A DNA stretch of 64,000 bases, taken from the NCBI RefSeq assembly GCF_000582685.1, contig NZ_KK073768.1, forward strand, positions 4,119,077 through 4,183,076, written 5' to 3'. Source of the stretch: [Scytonema hofmanni] UTEX 2349 (lineage in GTDB: Bacteria; Cyanobacteriota; Cyanobacteriia; Cyanobacteriales; Nostocaceae). This document shows positions 42,604 through 51,698 of the stretch, piece after piece; position 1 is the stretch's first letter; each line of letters begins with the position of its first letter. Under the pieces are notes generated by a model. The model worked only from the letters and a program-made list of their open reading frames with translations, was not told where the DNA came from and did not search any database. Position numbers and translations under genes: made by a program.

Positions 42604-44166
42604 TTACAACTTTTCTGGCTGCTCAGGATTAACAGCACTTACCTGAGCTTTAACAACCATTCCTGGTTGTAAAAAAGGAGTATTAGCAACGGAATTATTC
42701 GCCAAAGTAAACAAGGGATTTGACAAAATACCTGCGATAGAAGTCGCGATTAAAGTTACTATCAAACCTACTTGTAAAGGTCTAAATCCAGGCAAATCCC
42801 AACGCACTTCGGGATAATTCTTCACCGCGTCGGACATTTCTTGAGGTTCTTTGACTACCATCATTTTGACTACGCGAATGTAGTAATAGATGGAAACAAC
42901 GCTGGTAACTAAGCCTAGCAAGACTAGCCAATAAAGCCCAGCTTGCCAACCAGCCCAGAATAAATAAATTTTGCCAAAGAATCCCGCTAGCGGTGGAATA
43001 CCACCCAAGGAAAGTAGGGAAACACTTAATCCCAGAGTCAGTAGTGAATCTTTTTGATACAAGCCTGAGTATTCGGCGATCTGGTCGGTTCCTGTCCGCA
43101 GGGAGAAGAGAATTACGCAAGTAAAGCCGCACAAGTTCATAAACAGGTAAACCAGCATGTAAAAAATCATACTGGAATATCCTGCTTGCGTGCCAGAAAT
43201 CAAGCCAATCATCACAAACCCAGCTTGGGCAATAGATGAATAAGCTAGCATCCGTTTCATGCTGGTTTGGGCGAGGGCGACTACGTTACCCAATATCATA
43301 CTCAGAACGGCGAGGGCGATGAAGACGAATCTCCACTCGTCCACAGCTAGAGGGAAGACTGTTGTTAGCAAGCGCATGGCTAAGGCAAATCCGGCGGCTT
43401 TGGAACCGACAGATAAAAAGGCAATCACAGGTGTGGGAGCGCCTTCATAAACGTCTGGTGTCCACTGGTGGAAGGGTGCGGCAGAGATTTTGAAGCCAAT
43501 ACCTGCGATTACGAAAACCAGCGACATCACCAAACCTAAAGATTGACCAAGGTTGGCTGTGGCAATACCTTCGGCGATCGCACTAAATTCTGTTTGTCCA
43601 CCCGATAACCCATACAGCAGTGAAACACCATACAAAAATATTGCTGTACTTGAGGCTCCAATCAACAGGTATTTTAGCGCCGCTTCATTTGAGCGGGGGT
43701 CACGTTTGGTATAACCTGTAAGCAAATAAGAGGAAATACTCAGGGTTTCTAAGGAGATGAAAGTCATCACCAACTCATTTGCCCCAGAGAGGAACATCCC
43801 TCCTAGACTAGCTGTGAGCAAAATAGCGATGAATTCTGCTAAAGGGGTGCCACTCTGCTCAACGTAGCGAATAGACATCAGAATGGTAGAGATCGCAGAC
43901 AAAGCAATGATCCCGCGAAAGACGATGCTGAGATCGTCGCCGTTAAAGCCACCGCTAAAGGAGATGGGATTGACATTATCCCATTGAAAGTATAGAGCGA
44001 CAATGGAGCTAAATAAACCTGCGATCGCCAGATATCCAATCCAGCGTGCGGATGTACGCCCCAAAATCAAATCAACAATCAAAACCGTCATAAGGGTGAT
44101 AATCACAATCCCCTCTGGCAGAATTGTTCCAGCATTCAACTGGGATGCAAGATTAGCAAAATCCAT
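42604..44166 (-). CDS. ndhB: NAD(P)H-quinone oxidoreductase subunit 2 (NdhB)
   Basis: 520-aa membrane subunit of the thylakoid NDH-1 complex, homologous to complex I NuoN, part of the proton-pumping arm for cyclic electron flow and CO2 uptake. Seen: about fourteen hydrophobic helices, the conserved Glu in SLETLSISSYLLTGY, Lys in the YLLIGASSTAIFLYG and FKISAAPFHQWTPDVYEGAPT regions, and the SMKRMLAYSSIAQAGF motif of antiporter-like subunits. Length and ends fit cyanobacterial NdhB. Stand-alone gene, as usual in Nostocales. Start at ATG 44166. Confidence 0.97.
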   Translation of the reverse strand: MDFANLASQLNAGTILPEGIVIITLMTVLIVDLILGRTSARWIGYLAIAGLFSSIVALYFQWDNVNPISFSGGFNGDDLSIVFRGIIALSAISTILMSIRYVEQSGTPLAEFIAILLTASLGGMFLSGANELVMTFISLETLSISSYLLTGYTKRDPRSNEAALKYLLIGASSTAIFLYGVSLLYGLSGGQTEFSAIAEGIATANLGQSLGLVMSLVFVIAGIGFKISAAPFHQWTPDVYEGAPTPVIAFLSVGSKAAGFALAMRLLTTVFPLAVDEWRFVFIALAVLSMILGNVVALAQTSMKRMLAYSSIAQAGFVMIGLISGTQAGYSSMIFYMLVYLFMNLCGFTCVILFSLRTGTDQIAEYSGLYQKDSLLTLGLSVSLLSLGGIPPLAGFFGKIYLFWAGWQAGLYWLVLLGLVTSVVSIYYYIRVVKMMVVKEPQEMSDAVKNYPEVRWDLPGFRPLQVGLIVTLIATSIAGILSNPLFTLANNSVANTPFLQPGMVVKAQVSAVNPEQPEKL

Positions 44167-44297
44167 GATATGTATAGGTTGTGGCGATTAGATATTCAGG
44201 CTAACTCTGTTCACTCTAGCAATTTTATTCCCCAAAGTTGCATAAAAAATAGGGGCATTACAGATTTGACAATAGACGTTAGTAAATTTGACATATT

Positions 44298-44326
44298 GTA
44301 GAGACGTTCCGACGGAACGTCTCTAC
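44298..44326. repeat. GTAGAGACGTTCC palindrome
   Basis: 29-bp near-perfect palindrome GTAGAGACGTTCCGACGG... of the same family as 11332-11360, 27339-27368, 62661-62716 and 63674-63703. Confidence 0.75.
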
Positions 44327-44402
44327 GATAGACATCGCACTATGCTCTCTAATTAAATTATGTTGAAATTTGCCTTTGGTAATTCAAAAATAAAAATAAC
44401 AA

Positions 44403-44432
44403 TAAGCAGTTCAGTTATCTACTGAACTGCTT
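44403..44432 (-). terminator. rho-independent terminator of the RRM gene
   Basis: Perfect stem AAGCAGTTCAGT / ACTGAACTGCTT with a short loop; on the minus strand it is followed by a T-rich run (TTATTGTTATTTTTATTTTT). Confidence 0.7.
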
Positions 44433-44505
44433 GTTTTAGACTAAATTAGGCTTGACAAAAGCATATAAATGCTTTCAGCAATATTGCTCTTATTGACTTG
44501 AAGAC

Positions 44506-44811
44506 TTAATACCGTCTGTTGCCTCTCTCCCAATTGCCACCGCCACCGCCTGAGCGAGAACCTTTTTCCTCGCGTGGTCTTGCTTTGTTAACTTTCATTG
44601 CCCGCCCCATCCATTCTGCACCATCGAGAGCTGCGATCGCGGCATCTTCTGCGGCTGATGATTCCATTTCTACAAAACCAAAGCCGCGTGCGCGACCTGT
44701 TTCTCTATCTGTGGGTAATTGAACCCGGCTGACGGTGCCGTACTCTGCAAATACCTTACTAAGGTCGTCTTCTGTGACGCTGTAGGACAGGTTCCCTACG
44801 TAAATTGACAT
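44506..44811 (-). CDS. RRM-type RNA-binding protein (Rbp)
   Basis: 101-aa cyanobacterial glycine-rich-type RNA-binding protein. Seen: RNP2 IYVGNL at residues 3-8, RNP1 RGFGFVEM about 43-50, a single complete RRM fold and a short C-terminal Gly/Arg tail (GSRSGGGGGNWERGNRRY). Family members are often cold-induced and bind mRNA, some with roles in mRNA localisation to thylakoids. ATG at 44811 is preceded by TTGGAGAA, so the four-codon upstream extension is rejected. The ~100-nt AT-rich upstream region would be the 5' leader often involved in cold regulation (inference). Confidence 0.93.
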   Translation of the reverse strand: MSIYVGNLSYSVTEDDLSKVFAEYGTVSRVQLPTDRETGRARGFGFVEMESSAAEDAAIAALDGAEWMGRAMKVNKARPREEKGSRSGGGGGNWERGNRRY

Positions 44812-45036
44812 GAAATTCTCCAAGATCCATTGATGCAGATATGTTCATTCGGAGAGGCGCCTGCAATTATTGCTAAAAACAAGATCCGTATCGCCGAACT
44901 CACTTCATTTTCGATTTTATCCTAACATAAGTTCTTTATAAGAAAGGGTATATTTGCCCATTTATGTTAACTTTTAGTAAAATGTATTATAAGTAACTAA
45001 ATTTATAATTTTTTTATATTATTCACTTGCTCAAAA

Positions 45037-46056
45037 TCAAGTTTGCTGCTGAAATTCCTCTGGATCGATTCCCCAATTTACCCAACGAATCGCTTCCCGT
45101 GCTGATTCTGTATCAGGTGGAACACGCAAAGCATGAATGAATCCCGTGCTAGGGCAGGTCATTTTTAATAAATGAATTGGCTCATCATCAACATCTGCAT
45201 CAATTTTTAACAAAGTGTATTCAGCCCAAGCATCTAATTCTATCGCTTGTAACTCCTTGGCTATGCGATCGTAACCAATACCTTGAATTAGCACTCGTCG
45301 CAATTCGGCATTATTTTCTGATAAAAGCCATTGAGATTCCCAAGCGTGGGGGTGGATTTTGCCGTATTTTTCCGGTAAGGTTACACCGTGATAAGAGTAG
45401 AGGCTATATCCGTCAGCAAATTCTATTGCGGGTTTACCTTCAGCGTGCAGGCGATTTTCGTTGTCGAAGTGGAGTTTGGTAGGGCGATCGCAGATAACTA
45501 CTAGACTTTCTGAACAAAAAATTAAGCCACAATATTCAGCTACATCCTGCACAGCTTGCAAATGTCTTGCTGGATAAGCACAATTTAAAACAGAAATACA
45601 AAAATCAAATAAACAGCTATAAGCCAACCAGTATTTTGGTTCAAAATTTTTATATCCATCTACTTGAAATCTTTGTTGTACAATAAAATATTCTAGTGAA
45701 GAATATAAATCTCTTAATATTTTTTGGTCAGTGTTGATAGCACAAAAAAGGTTTGCCGAAATTAGGTTCCAAAGAGATTTTTCAAGTTGATTGCGAAACT
45801 GACTTGAAAGGTAGTTATCTAGTTCTCCTCTTGGTTCTATCCATACATTAAACGAGATTGAGGATATAGCAGCAGGACTATCAATAAATATAATTTCAGG
45901 TTTAGCTAAATCATTTAAAGCGTAGACTTTATTTACCGATTTTACAGCTTTTTTCTTATTTATCTTCTCTGTTGAAAGCGCGATCGCCCTCCACTTCTGG
46001 CGATAAACTGGAATCAAAGCCTCTTGTTCAGGCGTTAACTTTTCAATCAGCCACAT
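45037..46056 (-). CDS. DUF6745 domain protein
   Basis: 339-aa cytoplasmic protein recognised as DUF6745-like by its opening EKLTPEQEALIPVYRQKWRA and by motifs such as RPTKLHFDNENRLHAEGKPA and WADGYSLYSYHGV-like FADGYSLYSYHGVTLPEKY. Function unknown. Start at ATG 46056 is chosen because it overlaps the stop of the upstream small gene by 14 bp and the conserved sequence begins there; the frame stays open to 46212 but that is antisense-like junk. C-terminal part ends in KMTCPSTGFIHALRVPP and a WVNWGIDPEEF tail, which is the typical closing of the family. Confidence 0.75.
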   Translation of the reverse strand: MWLIEKLTPEQEALIPVYRQKWRAIALSTEKINKKKAVKSVNKVYALNDLAKPEIIFIDSPAAISSISFNVWIEPRGELDNYLSSQFRNQLEKSLWNLISANLFCAINTDQKILRDLYSSLEYFIVQQRFQVDGYKNFEPKYWLAYSCLFDFCISVLNCAYPARHLQAVQDVAEYCGLIFCSESLVVICDRPTKLHFDNENRLHAEGKPAIEFADGYSLYSYHGVTLPEKYGKIHPHAWESQWLLSENNAELRRVLIQGIGYDRIAKELQAIELDAWAEYTLLKIDADVDDEPIHLLKMTCPSTGFIHALRVPPDTESAREAIRWVNWGIDPEEFQQQT

Positions 46057-46336
46057 AACGCCAGCCTTCAGGCTCATATTCTCGCTGAATTCGCACCATC
46101 CAGCTACCTTGAGGAATCGAAATTGGCTTATGTTCCTCATGTGCCAACAACGCCTTATCTGAAAAAACACGCAGATAAAGAGTGTCATTTTTTTTGAATA
46201 ATTCCGCCTCACCTACAGTAATGCGGTGTTTGTGTCCGGTTACTTCACCTTCTGCCAAAGTCAAGTGAGGTATCTTTTCTCCTTCAACTTGCGGCACAGG
46301 CAGTAAGATAACATCACCTTGTCGAATCGGTTGCAT
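46043..46336 (-). CDS. 97-aa partner of the DUF6745 gene
   Basis: Starts MQPIRQGDVILLPVPQVEGE at ATG 46336 with GAGGGA seven bases upstream. Compact beta-rich protein: QGDVILLPV, EVTGHKHRITVGEAEL, LYLRVFSDKALLAHEEHKPI, GSWMVRIQREYEPEGWR. It looks like a small barrel with conserved His residues (TGHKHR, AHEEHK). No biochemical function known to me. Overlaps the DUF6745 gene by 14 bp, so the two are translationally coupled and probably work together. Frames that extend it 63 codons upstream only translate the heptamer array (MPNAQCPMPDARCP...). Confidence 0.7.
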   Translation of the reverse strand: MQPIRQGDVILLPVPQVEGEKIPHLTLAEGEVTGHKHRITVGEAELFKKNDTLYLRVFSDKALLAHEEHKPISIPQGSWMVRIQREYEPEGWRYVAD

Positions 46337-46418
46337 AGATTTCCCTCTATAAATGTAGGTAAAATCCCACTTTGCTGTTGCTCTCAAATTTGCTTTAATT
46401 TTGGCACAATCTTTTTGG

Positions 46419-46525
46419 AATGGGCATTGGGCATCGGGCATTGGGCATTGGGCATTGGGCATCGGGCATCGGGCATCGGGCATTGGGCATTGGGCATTGG
46501 GCATTGGGCATCGGGCATTGGGCAA
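46419..46525. repeat. GGGCATT/GGGCATC heptamer array
   Basis: About fifteen tandem heptamers with T/C variation at the last base. Adjacent to an octamer array of different sequence (46541-46612). Confidence 0.9.
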
Positions 46526-46540
46526 GAAAGAAGAAATATT

Positions 46541-46612
46541 TCTCCCCCTTGTCCCCTTGTCCCCTTGTCCTCTTGTCCCCTTGTCCCCTTGTCCCCTTGT
46601 CCCCTTGTCCCC
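46541..46612. repeat. CCCCTTGT octamer array
   Basis: Nine tandem CCCCTTGT units, one with CCTCTTGT. Period is eight, unlike the neighbouring heptamer array. Confidence 0.85.
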
Positions 46613-46879
46613 CTCCCCTCCTCCTTTTCCAAACTGTAGTCGTCAATTATGCAAGATATAAGTTAATCATTGAGATAACACTAAATTTACACTTCTGCTT
46701 TCCCTGGCACATCCTCAAAAAAGGACTATCCTACGGGAAGGGCTACGCTCTCAAGAGCGAATTTGCAGAGATTTTATCTTGAACGGACAGTTTGTGTGAG
46801 GATGAAATCACATCCTTTCGTCGAAGTAATGTTAACTTGACTGTCTAGCTTTGCAGCTATTATTTTTTTTGAAATTTCC
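46613..46879. other. spacer upstream of topA
   Basis: About 270 bp; only a GCTACGCTCTCAAGAGCG hairpin-like stretch near 46740-46760. Holds the topA promoter. Confidence 0.4.
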
Positions 46880-49549
46880 ATGTCAACTCTCGTCATCGTC
46901 GAATCTCCAACCAAAGCTCGTACCATTCGCAATTACCTGCCGAAGGACTATCGAGTGGAAGCGTCTATGGGTCATGTACGTGACCTTCCCCAGTCGGCTA
47001 CAGATATTCCCGCTAATGTCAAAGGGGAAAAATGGGCGCAACTAGGGGTAAATGTAGATGCCGACTTTGAACCGCTGTATATCGTCCCCAAAGACAAAAA
47101 GAAAATTGTCACCCAGCTCAAAGAAGCCATGAAAGGCGTAACTGAACTGATTCTGGCAACGGACGAAGACCGGGAAGGTGAAAGCATAAGTTGGCATTTA
47201 TATCAACTACTCAAACCGAAAGTTCCGACCAAGCGGATGGTATTTCACGAAATTACCTCCGAGGCAATTAAAAAAGCGTTGAAAAACTGCCGCAATATTG
47301 ATGAGCAGTTGGTTCGCGCTCAAGAAACGCGGCGAATTTTAGATCGGCTGGTGGGCTATACGCTGTCACCACTACTGTGGAAAAAAATCGCTTGGGGATT
47401 ATCTGCGGGACGGGTGCAATCGGTTGCTGTGCGGGTTTTGGTGAAACGGGAACGCCAACGTCGCGCTTTCCATGAAGGTACATATTGGGATTTGAAGGCT
47501 TACTTGGAGCATCAAAAAGCTGCTTTCACCTCACAGTTAGTGACGGTGGGAGGAACCAAAGTAGCAACAGGCAGCGATTTTGACCCAGCGACAGGTCAAA
47601 TTATTGTTGGGCGCAAAGTCGTGCTGCTTAGTGAAGAAGAAGCATTAGCCCTCAAAGAACGCCTGACAGGTAAACCCTGGACAGTTACAGAAATTGAAGA
47701 ACGCCCGGTAACACGCAAACCCGCACCACCGTTTACCACCTCGACCCTGCAACAAGAATCTAACCGGAAATTGCGCCTTTCGGCACGGGATACGATGCGA
47801 ATTGCTCAAAATTTGTACGAACAAGGGTATATTACCTACATGCGTACAGATTCGGTGCATTTGTCAGATCAAGCAATTTCCGCCGCCCGTGATTGTGTAG
47901 AAAAGCTTTACGGCAAATCGTATCTCAGCCCCCAACCAAGGCAATACACCACCAAATCCAAAGGCGCACAAGAAGCACACGAAGCCATACGTCCGGCGGG
48001 TAGCAGCTTCCGCACGCCCCAAGAAACTGGTTTAGGCGGTCGAGAACTGGCGCTGTATGACTTGATTTGGAAGCGCACCGTAGCCTGTCAAATGGCTGAC
48101 TCTCGCCAAACGCAAATTACCGTACAGTTGCAAGTTGAGGATGCGGGTTTTCGTTCTTCTGGGAAGCGAATTGATTTTCCCGGTTATTTACGCGCTTACG
48201 TCGAAGGTTCAGACGATCCCGAAGCTGCGTTGGAAGACCAAGAAGTAATTTTACCGCCGATGAAAGTGGGGGATCATCCCAATTGCACCAACTTAGAGGC
48301 AGTTGATCACGAAACTCAACCACCAGCTAGATACACTGAAGCTACTTTGGTGAAAACTTTAGAAAGTGAAGGTATCGGTCGTCCCAGTACCTACGCCAGC
48401 ATTATCGGCACCATCCTTGATAAAGGTTACGCCCAATTGGTAAGTAACGCTTTGATTCCGACTTTCACCGCTTTTGCCGTCACCGACTTGCTAGAAAAAC
48501 ACTTTCCCGACATCGTAGATCCTAGCTTTACTTCCAAAATGGAGCAAACTTTAGATGATATTGCTACCGGCGAAGCTAAATGGCTACCCTATCTGCGGGA
48601 ATTCTATTTGGGAGAGAAAGGTCTAGAAACTCTGGTTAGAGAACAAGACAGCCAAATTGATGCTACCAAAGCTAGGACAGTAGAACTAGAAAATCTCGAT
48701 GCTAAAGTCCGCATTGGTAAATACGGTCCTTACATCGAAGTCGAAAATGGTAACGGCGTTGTTACTGCTTCAATTCCCAAAGACCTCACCCCCGCTGACC
48801 TCGACCCGAAAAAGGTAGAAGTCTTACTGCGGCAAAAAACTGAAGGTCCCGACCAAGTAGGGCGCCATCCAGAAACTGGCGAACCGATTTATGTGAAAAT
48901 TGGCGCTTACGGTCCTTACGTTCAGTTGGGCGACAAGACCGAAGAAAACGCCAAACCCAAACAAGCTTCTTTACCTAAAGGTGTTACTCCCGAAAATGTC
49001 ACTCTGGAAATGGCTGTTGGTCTTTTAGCACTACCCCGGACATTGGGAGTTCATCCGGATACAGGTGGCAAAATTCAAACAAGTTTAGGACGTTTTGGTC
49101 CTTATGTTGTTCATGACCAAGGTAAAGAAGGCAAAGATTATCGCTCTTTAAAAGCTAGCGATAATGTCTTAACAATTTCTTTAGAAAGGGCTTTGGAATT
49201 GTTATCTGAACCGAAAAAAGGACGCAGTAGCACCAACAGTAAATCTAAAGCTGCTTTACGCGAATTGGGCGCACATCCAGAAGACGGCGAACCAATCAAC
49301 ATCTACGATGGACCTTATGGACCTTACATCAAGCACGCCAAAACAAACGTGAGTATCCCCGAAGGTCAATCGGTGGAAAATGTGACGCTTTCCACAGCAC
49401 TGGAGTTGTTAGCAAGTAAAGCATCTTCGGCTAAATCCACACGTAAGACAACGAGTAAAGCTACAACCAAATCAACCACTACTAAAGCTAAGTCAACGGC
49501 TAAGTCGTCTACCACAACTGCGAAAAAAAATGAGCGAAAGGGAGAATAA
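46880..49549 (+). CDS. topA: DNA topoisomerase I
   Basis: 889-aa type IA topoisomerase that relaxes negative supercoils. Seen: Toprim domain with VIVESPTKA and the metal motif ATDEDREGE, catalytic Tyr320 in YITYMRTDS, LSAGRVQSVAVR and GIGRPSTYASII, then four C-terminal toprim-C repeats (IGKYGPYIEV, IGAYGPYVQL, LGRFGPYVVH, DGPYGPYIKH) in place of the zinc fingers of E. coli TopA, and a Lys/Thr/Ser-rich tail that probably binds DNA. This layout is normal for cyanobacteria. Stand-alone gene with start at ATG 46880; no clear Shine-Dalgarno. Confidence 0.97.
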   Translation: MSTLVIVESPTKARTIRNYLPKDYRVEASMGHVRDLPQSATDIPANVKGEKWAQLGVNVDADFEPLYIVPKDKKKIVTQLKEAMKGVTELILATDEDREGESISWHLYQLLKPKVPTKRMVFHEITSEAIKKALKNCRNIDEQLVRAQETRRILDRLVGYTLSPLLWKKIAWGLSAGRVQSVAVRVLVKRERQRRAFHEGTYWDLKAYLEHQKAAFTSQLVTVGGTKVATGSDFDPATGQIIVGRKVVLLSEEEALALKERLTGKPWTVTEIEERPVTRKPAPPFTTSTLQQESNRKLRLSARDTMRIAQNLYEQGYITYMRTDSVHLSDQAISAARDCVEKLYGKSYLSPQPRQYTTKSKGAQEAHEAIRPAGSSFRTPQETGLGGRELALYDLIWKRTVACQMADSRQTQITVQLQVEDAGFRSSGKRIDFPGYLRAYVEGSDDPEAALEDQEVILPPMKVGDHPNCTNLEAVDHETQPPARYTEATLVKTLESEGIGRPSTYASIIGTILDKGYAQLVSNALIPTFTAFAVTDLLEKHFPDIVDPSFTSKMEQTLDDIATGEAKWLPYLREFYLGEKGLETLVREQDSQIDATKARTVELENLDAKVRIGKYGPYIEVENGNGVVTASIPKDLTPADLDPKKVEVLLRQKTEGPDQVGRHPETGEPIYVKIGAYGPYVQLGDKTEENAKPKQASLPKGVTPENVTLEMAVGLLALPRTLGVHPDTGGKIQTSLGRFGPYVVHDQGKEGKDYRSLKASDNVLTISLERALELLSEPKKGRSSTNSKSKAALRELGAHPEDGEPINIYDGPYGPYIKHAKTNVSIPEGQSVENVTLSTALELLASKASSAKSTRKTTSKATTKSTTTKAKSTAKSSTTTAKKNERKGE

Positions 49550-49826
49550 CGAAGTACCTAATTCCCCTTTCCCCCTCAACAAAATTCCCTATTTTCTATT
49601 TGATTGTGATACAATACGTTTCCTTGGTATGATGCAACCCTATAGGTTGCTGATGTGATAGTGTAGTAAGTATGGGGGATCACAACACAAAATTTGACCA
49701 ATGGCTTATGCCTAAAATAAAGTGATGTGTATCAATCCAGTTTCAAACCAGAGGAGCGAAATAACGCCAATTTCTGCTTAACTGTGAATCAAATATTAAG
49801 GAAGTATCTCAGGAGCGCTCAGTTAA

Positions 49827-49964
49827 ATGGACTATATAGATAACATACTGGAGAAGCTGAAAGAATTGGCACGAAAGCTCATTGAAGCCCTGCTAGGTCC
49901 AGAGGCTGAGGCAGAACCGGAACTAATTCCGATTCCTGTAAATGACCGATCGCGTCGTCGCTAA
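49827..49964 (+). CDS. 45-aa small protein upstream of aroQ
   Basis: Short protein: MDYIDNILEKLKELARKL, IEALLGPEAEAEPELIPIPV and a basic end NDRSRRR. One amphipathic helix followed by an acidic and a proline-rich piece. ATG at 49827 with CAGGAGC 11 bp upstream. It overlaps the longest aroQ frame by 23 bp and ends 19 bp before the preferred aroQ start, so the two are probably co-transcribed. No family recognised; composition and ribosome-binding site make it a real gene candidate. Confidence 0.6.
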   Translation: MDYIDNILEKLKELARKLIEALLGPEAEAEPELIPIPVNDRSRRR

Positions 49965-49983
49965 AAGCTTAAAAGTGGTTGTA

Positions 49984-50439
49984 TTGACATTAGAATATTT
50001 AAGCGTTCTGGTACTACATGGACCAAACCTAAATTTACTAGGACAGCGAGAACCAGGAATTTATGGTTCACTCAGTTTGGCGGAAATTAATCGCCTGTTA
50101 GAAGAAGAAGGAAAAAAACTACAGGCGAAAGTTTTTCCCTTGCAGTCAAATCATGAAGGAGTTTTGGTAGATGCGATTCATGGGGCGTTAGGGCAACATG
50201 AAGGAATTTTAATTAACGCCGGGGCGTATACTCATACAAGTGTGGCATTGCGAGATGCGATCGCTGCTGTTAATTTACCTACAGTAGAAGTACATTTAAG
50301 TAACATCTACCGTAGGGAAGAATTTCGCCATAATTCATATATTGCACCAGTGGCGATCGGACAAATAAGTGGTTTTGGTGTCCAAAGCTATTTACTAGGT
50401 TTACAAGCGTTAGTGCATCATTTCAGAAATAAAACTTAA
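49984..50439 (+). CDS. aroQ: 3-dehydroquinate dehydratase, type II
   Basis: 151-aa type II dehydroquinase, third step of the shikimate pathway (3-dehydroquinate to 3-dehydroshikimate). Seen: VLHGPNLNLLGQREPGIYG with the catalytic Tyr and conserved Arg, INAGAYTHTSVALRDA with the catalytic His, and EVHLSNIYRREEFR. The family normally begins a few residues before HGPNLN, so the TTG at 49984 (LTLEYLSVLVLHGPN) is preferred over the ATG at 49942, which overlaps the preceding small gene and adds 14 unconserved residues. Length then fits the usual ~145-150 aa. Confidence 0.93.
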   Translation: MTLEYLSVLVLHGPNLNLLGQREPGIYGSLSLAEINRLLEEEGKKLQAKVFPLQSNHEGVLVDAIHGALGQHEGILINAGAYTHTSVALRDAIAAVNLPTVEVHLSNIYRREEFRHNSYIAPVAIGQISGFGVQSYLLGLQALVHHFRNKT

Positions 50440-50485
50440 AATTTAAGACTATTGAATATGGGTGGGAAAACCCCGCCCCTCCTTC

Positions 50486-51406
50486 ATGCGCTATTCTCTG
50501 GAAAGTCGGTTTAGAGGTACAATAATCGGGGCGTTTCTTGGGGGTTTAGCCTCTGGGAGTAAAGAACAGCCGAAAATTTGGCATGAAATTGCGCTTTTAG
50601 GTGTGGAAAGTTTAATAACGACTTCGCAACTGAATTTAGATGATTGGATTTGCCGTCAGCAAAGAGAATTTCCTCATTTAGATACTAGGGATGGTGTTTC
50701 CTTAAAAGCGATTATTGCGACTTTGCCAGTAACGCTGTTTTACTTTGACGATCCAGTTAAGCTAAGACAAAACTTGATTTGTGCGATCGCAATCTGGGAA
50801 CGGGACTTAGTAGTGCGAGATGGAACACTAGCAGTCAGCTATGCGATCGCGAAATCATTGACAGAAAAACTAGATATAAAAACCCTCATACCCCAAATAA
50901 TTGACTTTATTGGTGAAACGCCAACTAAAATACCACAAAGTTTATTAAAAGTCAATAGTTTATTACTTGAGGGTGCTGGATTAGAAAGAGTACAACAGTC
51001 ATTAAGCCGAGAAGAAAAGCTAAGTAAAGCTGTTGCTATGGCGTTCTACTGCTTTATGAGTACCTTAGAAGACTTCCGTTTGTCAATTTTGCGTGCTACT
51101 GACAACAGCGATGCACTCTCGCCCGCTACAGGTGCAATTACTGGTGCTTTATCAGGAGCTTACAATAGTTTAACCAGCATTCCCGTAAGTTGGCAGATGA
51201 AGTTATCTTCACCACATTTAGCAACATCAAGACTAAGCAACCGCAAGCAGATGATAGAATTAGCCGATGTACTGGTGGCTGTATGGTCAGGAGCCTATGA
51301 CCTTACCCCATATGCTTTATATTTACAGCAAGAGGGATGTGCAATGTCTGACAAACAGGGTACGCTATGCGTCAGTGCAGCTCCTCGCGTCATTCGGTTG
51401 CGTTAG
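50486..51406 (+). CDS. ADP-ribosylglycohydrolase-like protein
   Basis: 306-aa all-helical protein starting at ATG 50486 (MRYSLESRFRGTIIGAFLGG). Seen: the N-terminal FRGTIIGAFLGGLASG and the C-terminal TDNSDALSPATGAITGALSGAYNSL, which align with the dinuclear-magnesium site region of ADP-ribosylglycohydrolases (usual G-D-T-D-T-x-A-x-x-A-G-A). Here the Asp-Thr-Asp core is changed to Asp-Asn-Ser-Asp, so the metal site may be weakened and the protein might be a non-catalytic homologue. The last ~35 residues diverge. The gene follows aroQ by 46 bp on the same strand. A GTG at 50462 is an unlikely alternative start. Confidence 0.65.
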   Translation: MRYSLESRFRGTIIGAFLGGLASGSKEQPKIWHEIALLGVESLITTSQLNLDDWICRQQREFPHLDTRDGVSLKAIIATLPVTLFYFDDPVKLRQNLICAIAIWERDLVVRDGTLAVSYAIAKSLTEKLDIKTLIPQIIDFIGETPTKIPQSLLKVNSLLLEGAGLERVQQSLSREEKLSKAVAMAFYCFMSTLEDFRLSILRATDNSDALSPATGAITGALSGAYNSLTSIPVSWQMKLSSPHLATSRLSNRKQMIELADVLVAVWSGAYDLTPYALYLQQEGCAMSDKQGTLCVSAAPRVIRLR

Positions 51407-51698
51407 TCATCAGAATTGGGCATTGGGCATCGGGCATTGGGAAAAAAGAGCTATTTGCCTCATCTCCCTTATTTCCCCCTCCCCCCTCTCCAAATTCCCC
51501 CAACCTGAAAATTTTAGTGATATTTTATATAAGTACTGTAGGGGAAACGCTAAAGCTTATCTTTAGATAGCCATTGTGGCAAATCGGCTTCAATTTGATT
51601 ATCGCGAGTGAAGTTTCTATGGATAGAAGAGTGCGATCGCATGAATGTCAGGGTATCTTGTTTTAAGCTATCAAAGTAAGTAATTGCGGTCATAGGTA
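51407..51698. other. spacer with heptamer array and short minus-strand ORF
   Basis: Holds four GGGCATT/GGGCATC units at 51416-51441 ten bases after the stop codon, then a 47-codon minus frame at 51550-51693. Confidence 0.5.
51550..51693 (-). CDS. 47-aa hypothetical ORF
   Basis: Minus-strand ORF: MTAITYFDSLKQDTLTFMRS, then HSSIHRNFTRDNQIEADLPQ, ending WLSKDKL. Protein-like composition but no ribosome-binding site (CATTACCT before the ATG); its start is 5 bp from the start of the HD gene on the other strand. Could be a remnant. Confidence 0.3.
   Translation of the reverse strand: MTAITYFDSLKQDTLTFMRSHSSIHRNFTRDNQIEADLPQWLSKDKL

Larger units (their letters stand above)
44167..44505. other. spacer with palindromic repeat and terminator
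   Basis: Between ndhB (its promoter side) and the RRM gene 3' end. Contains the palindrome at 44298-44326 and the hairpin at 44403-44432. Confidence 0.5.

Noticed and set aside
46336..46525. N-terminal extension MPNAQCPMPDARCP of the DUF6745 partner gene
   Set aside because: It is only the translation of a heptamer array; a good ribosome-binding site supports the start at 46336.
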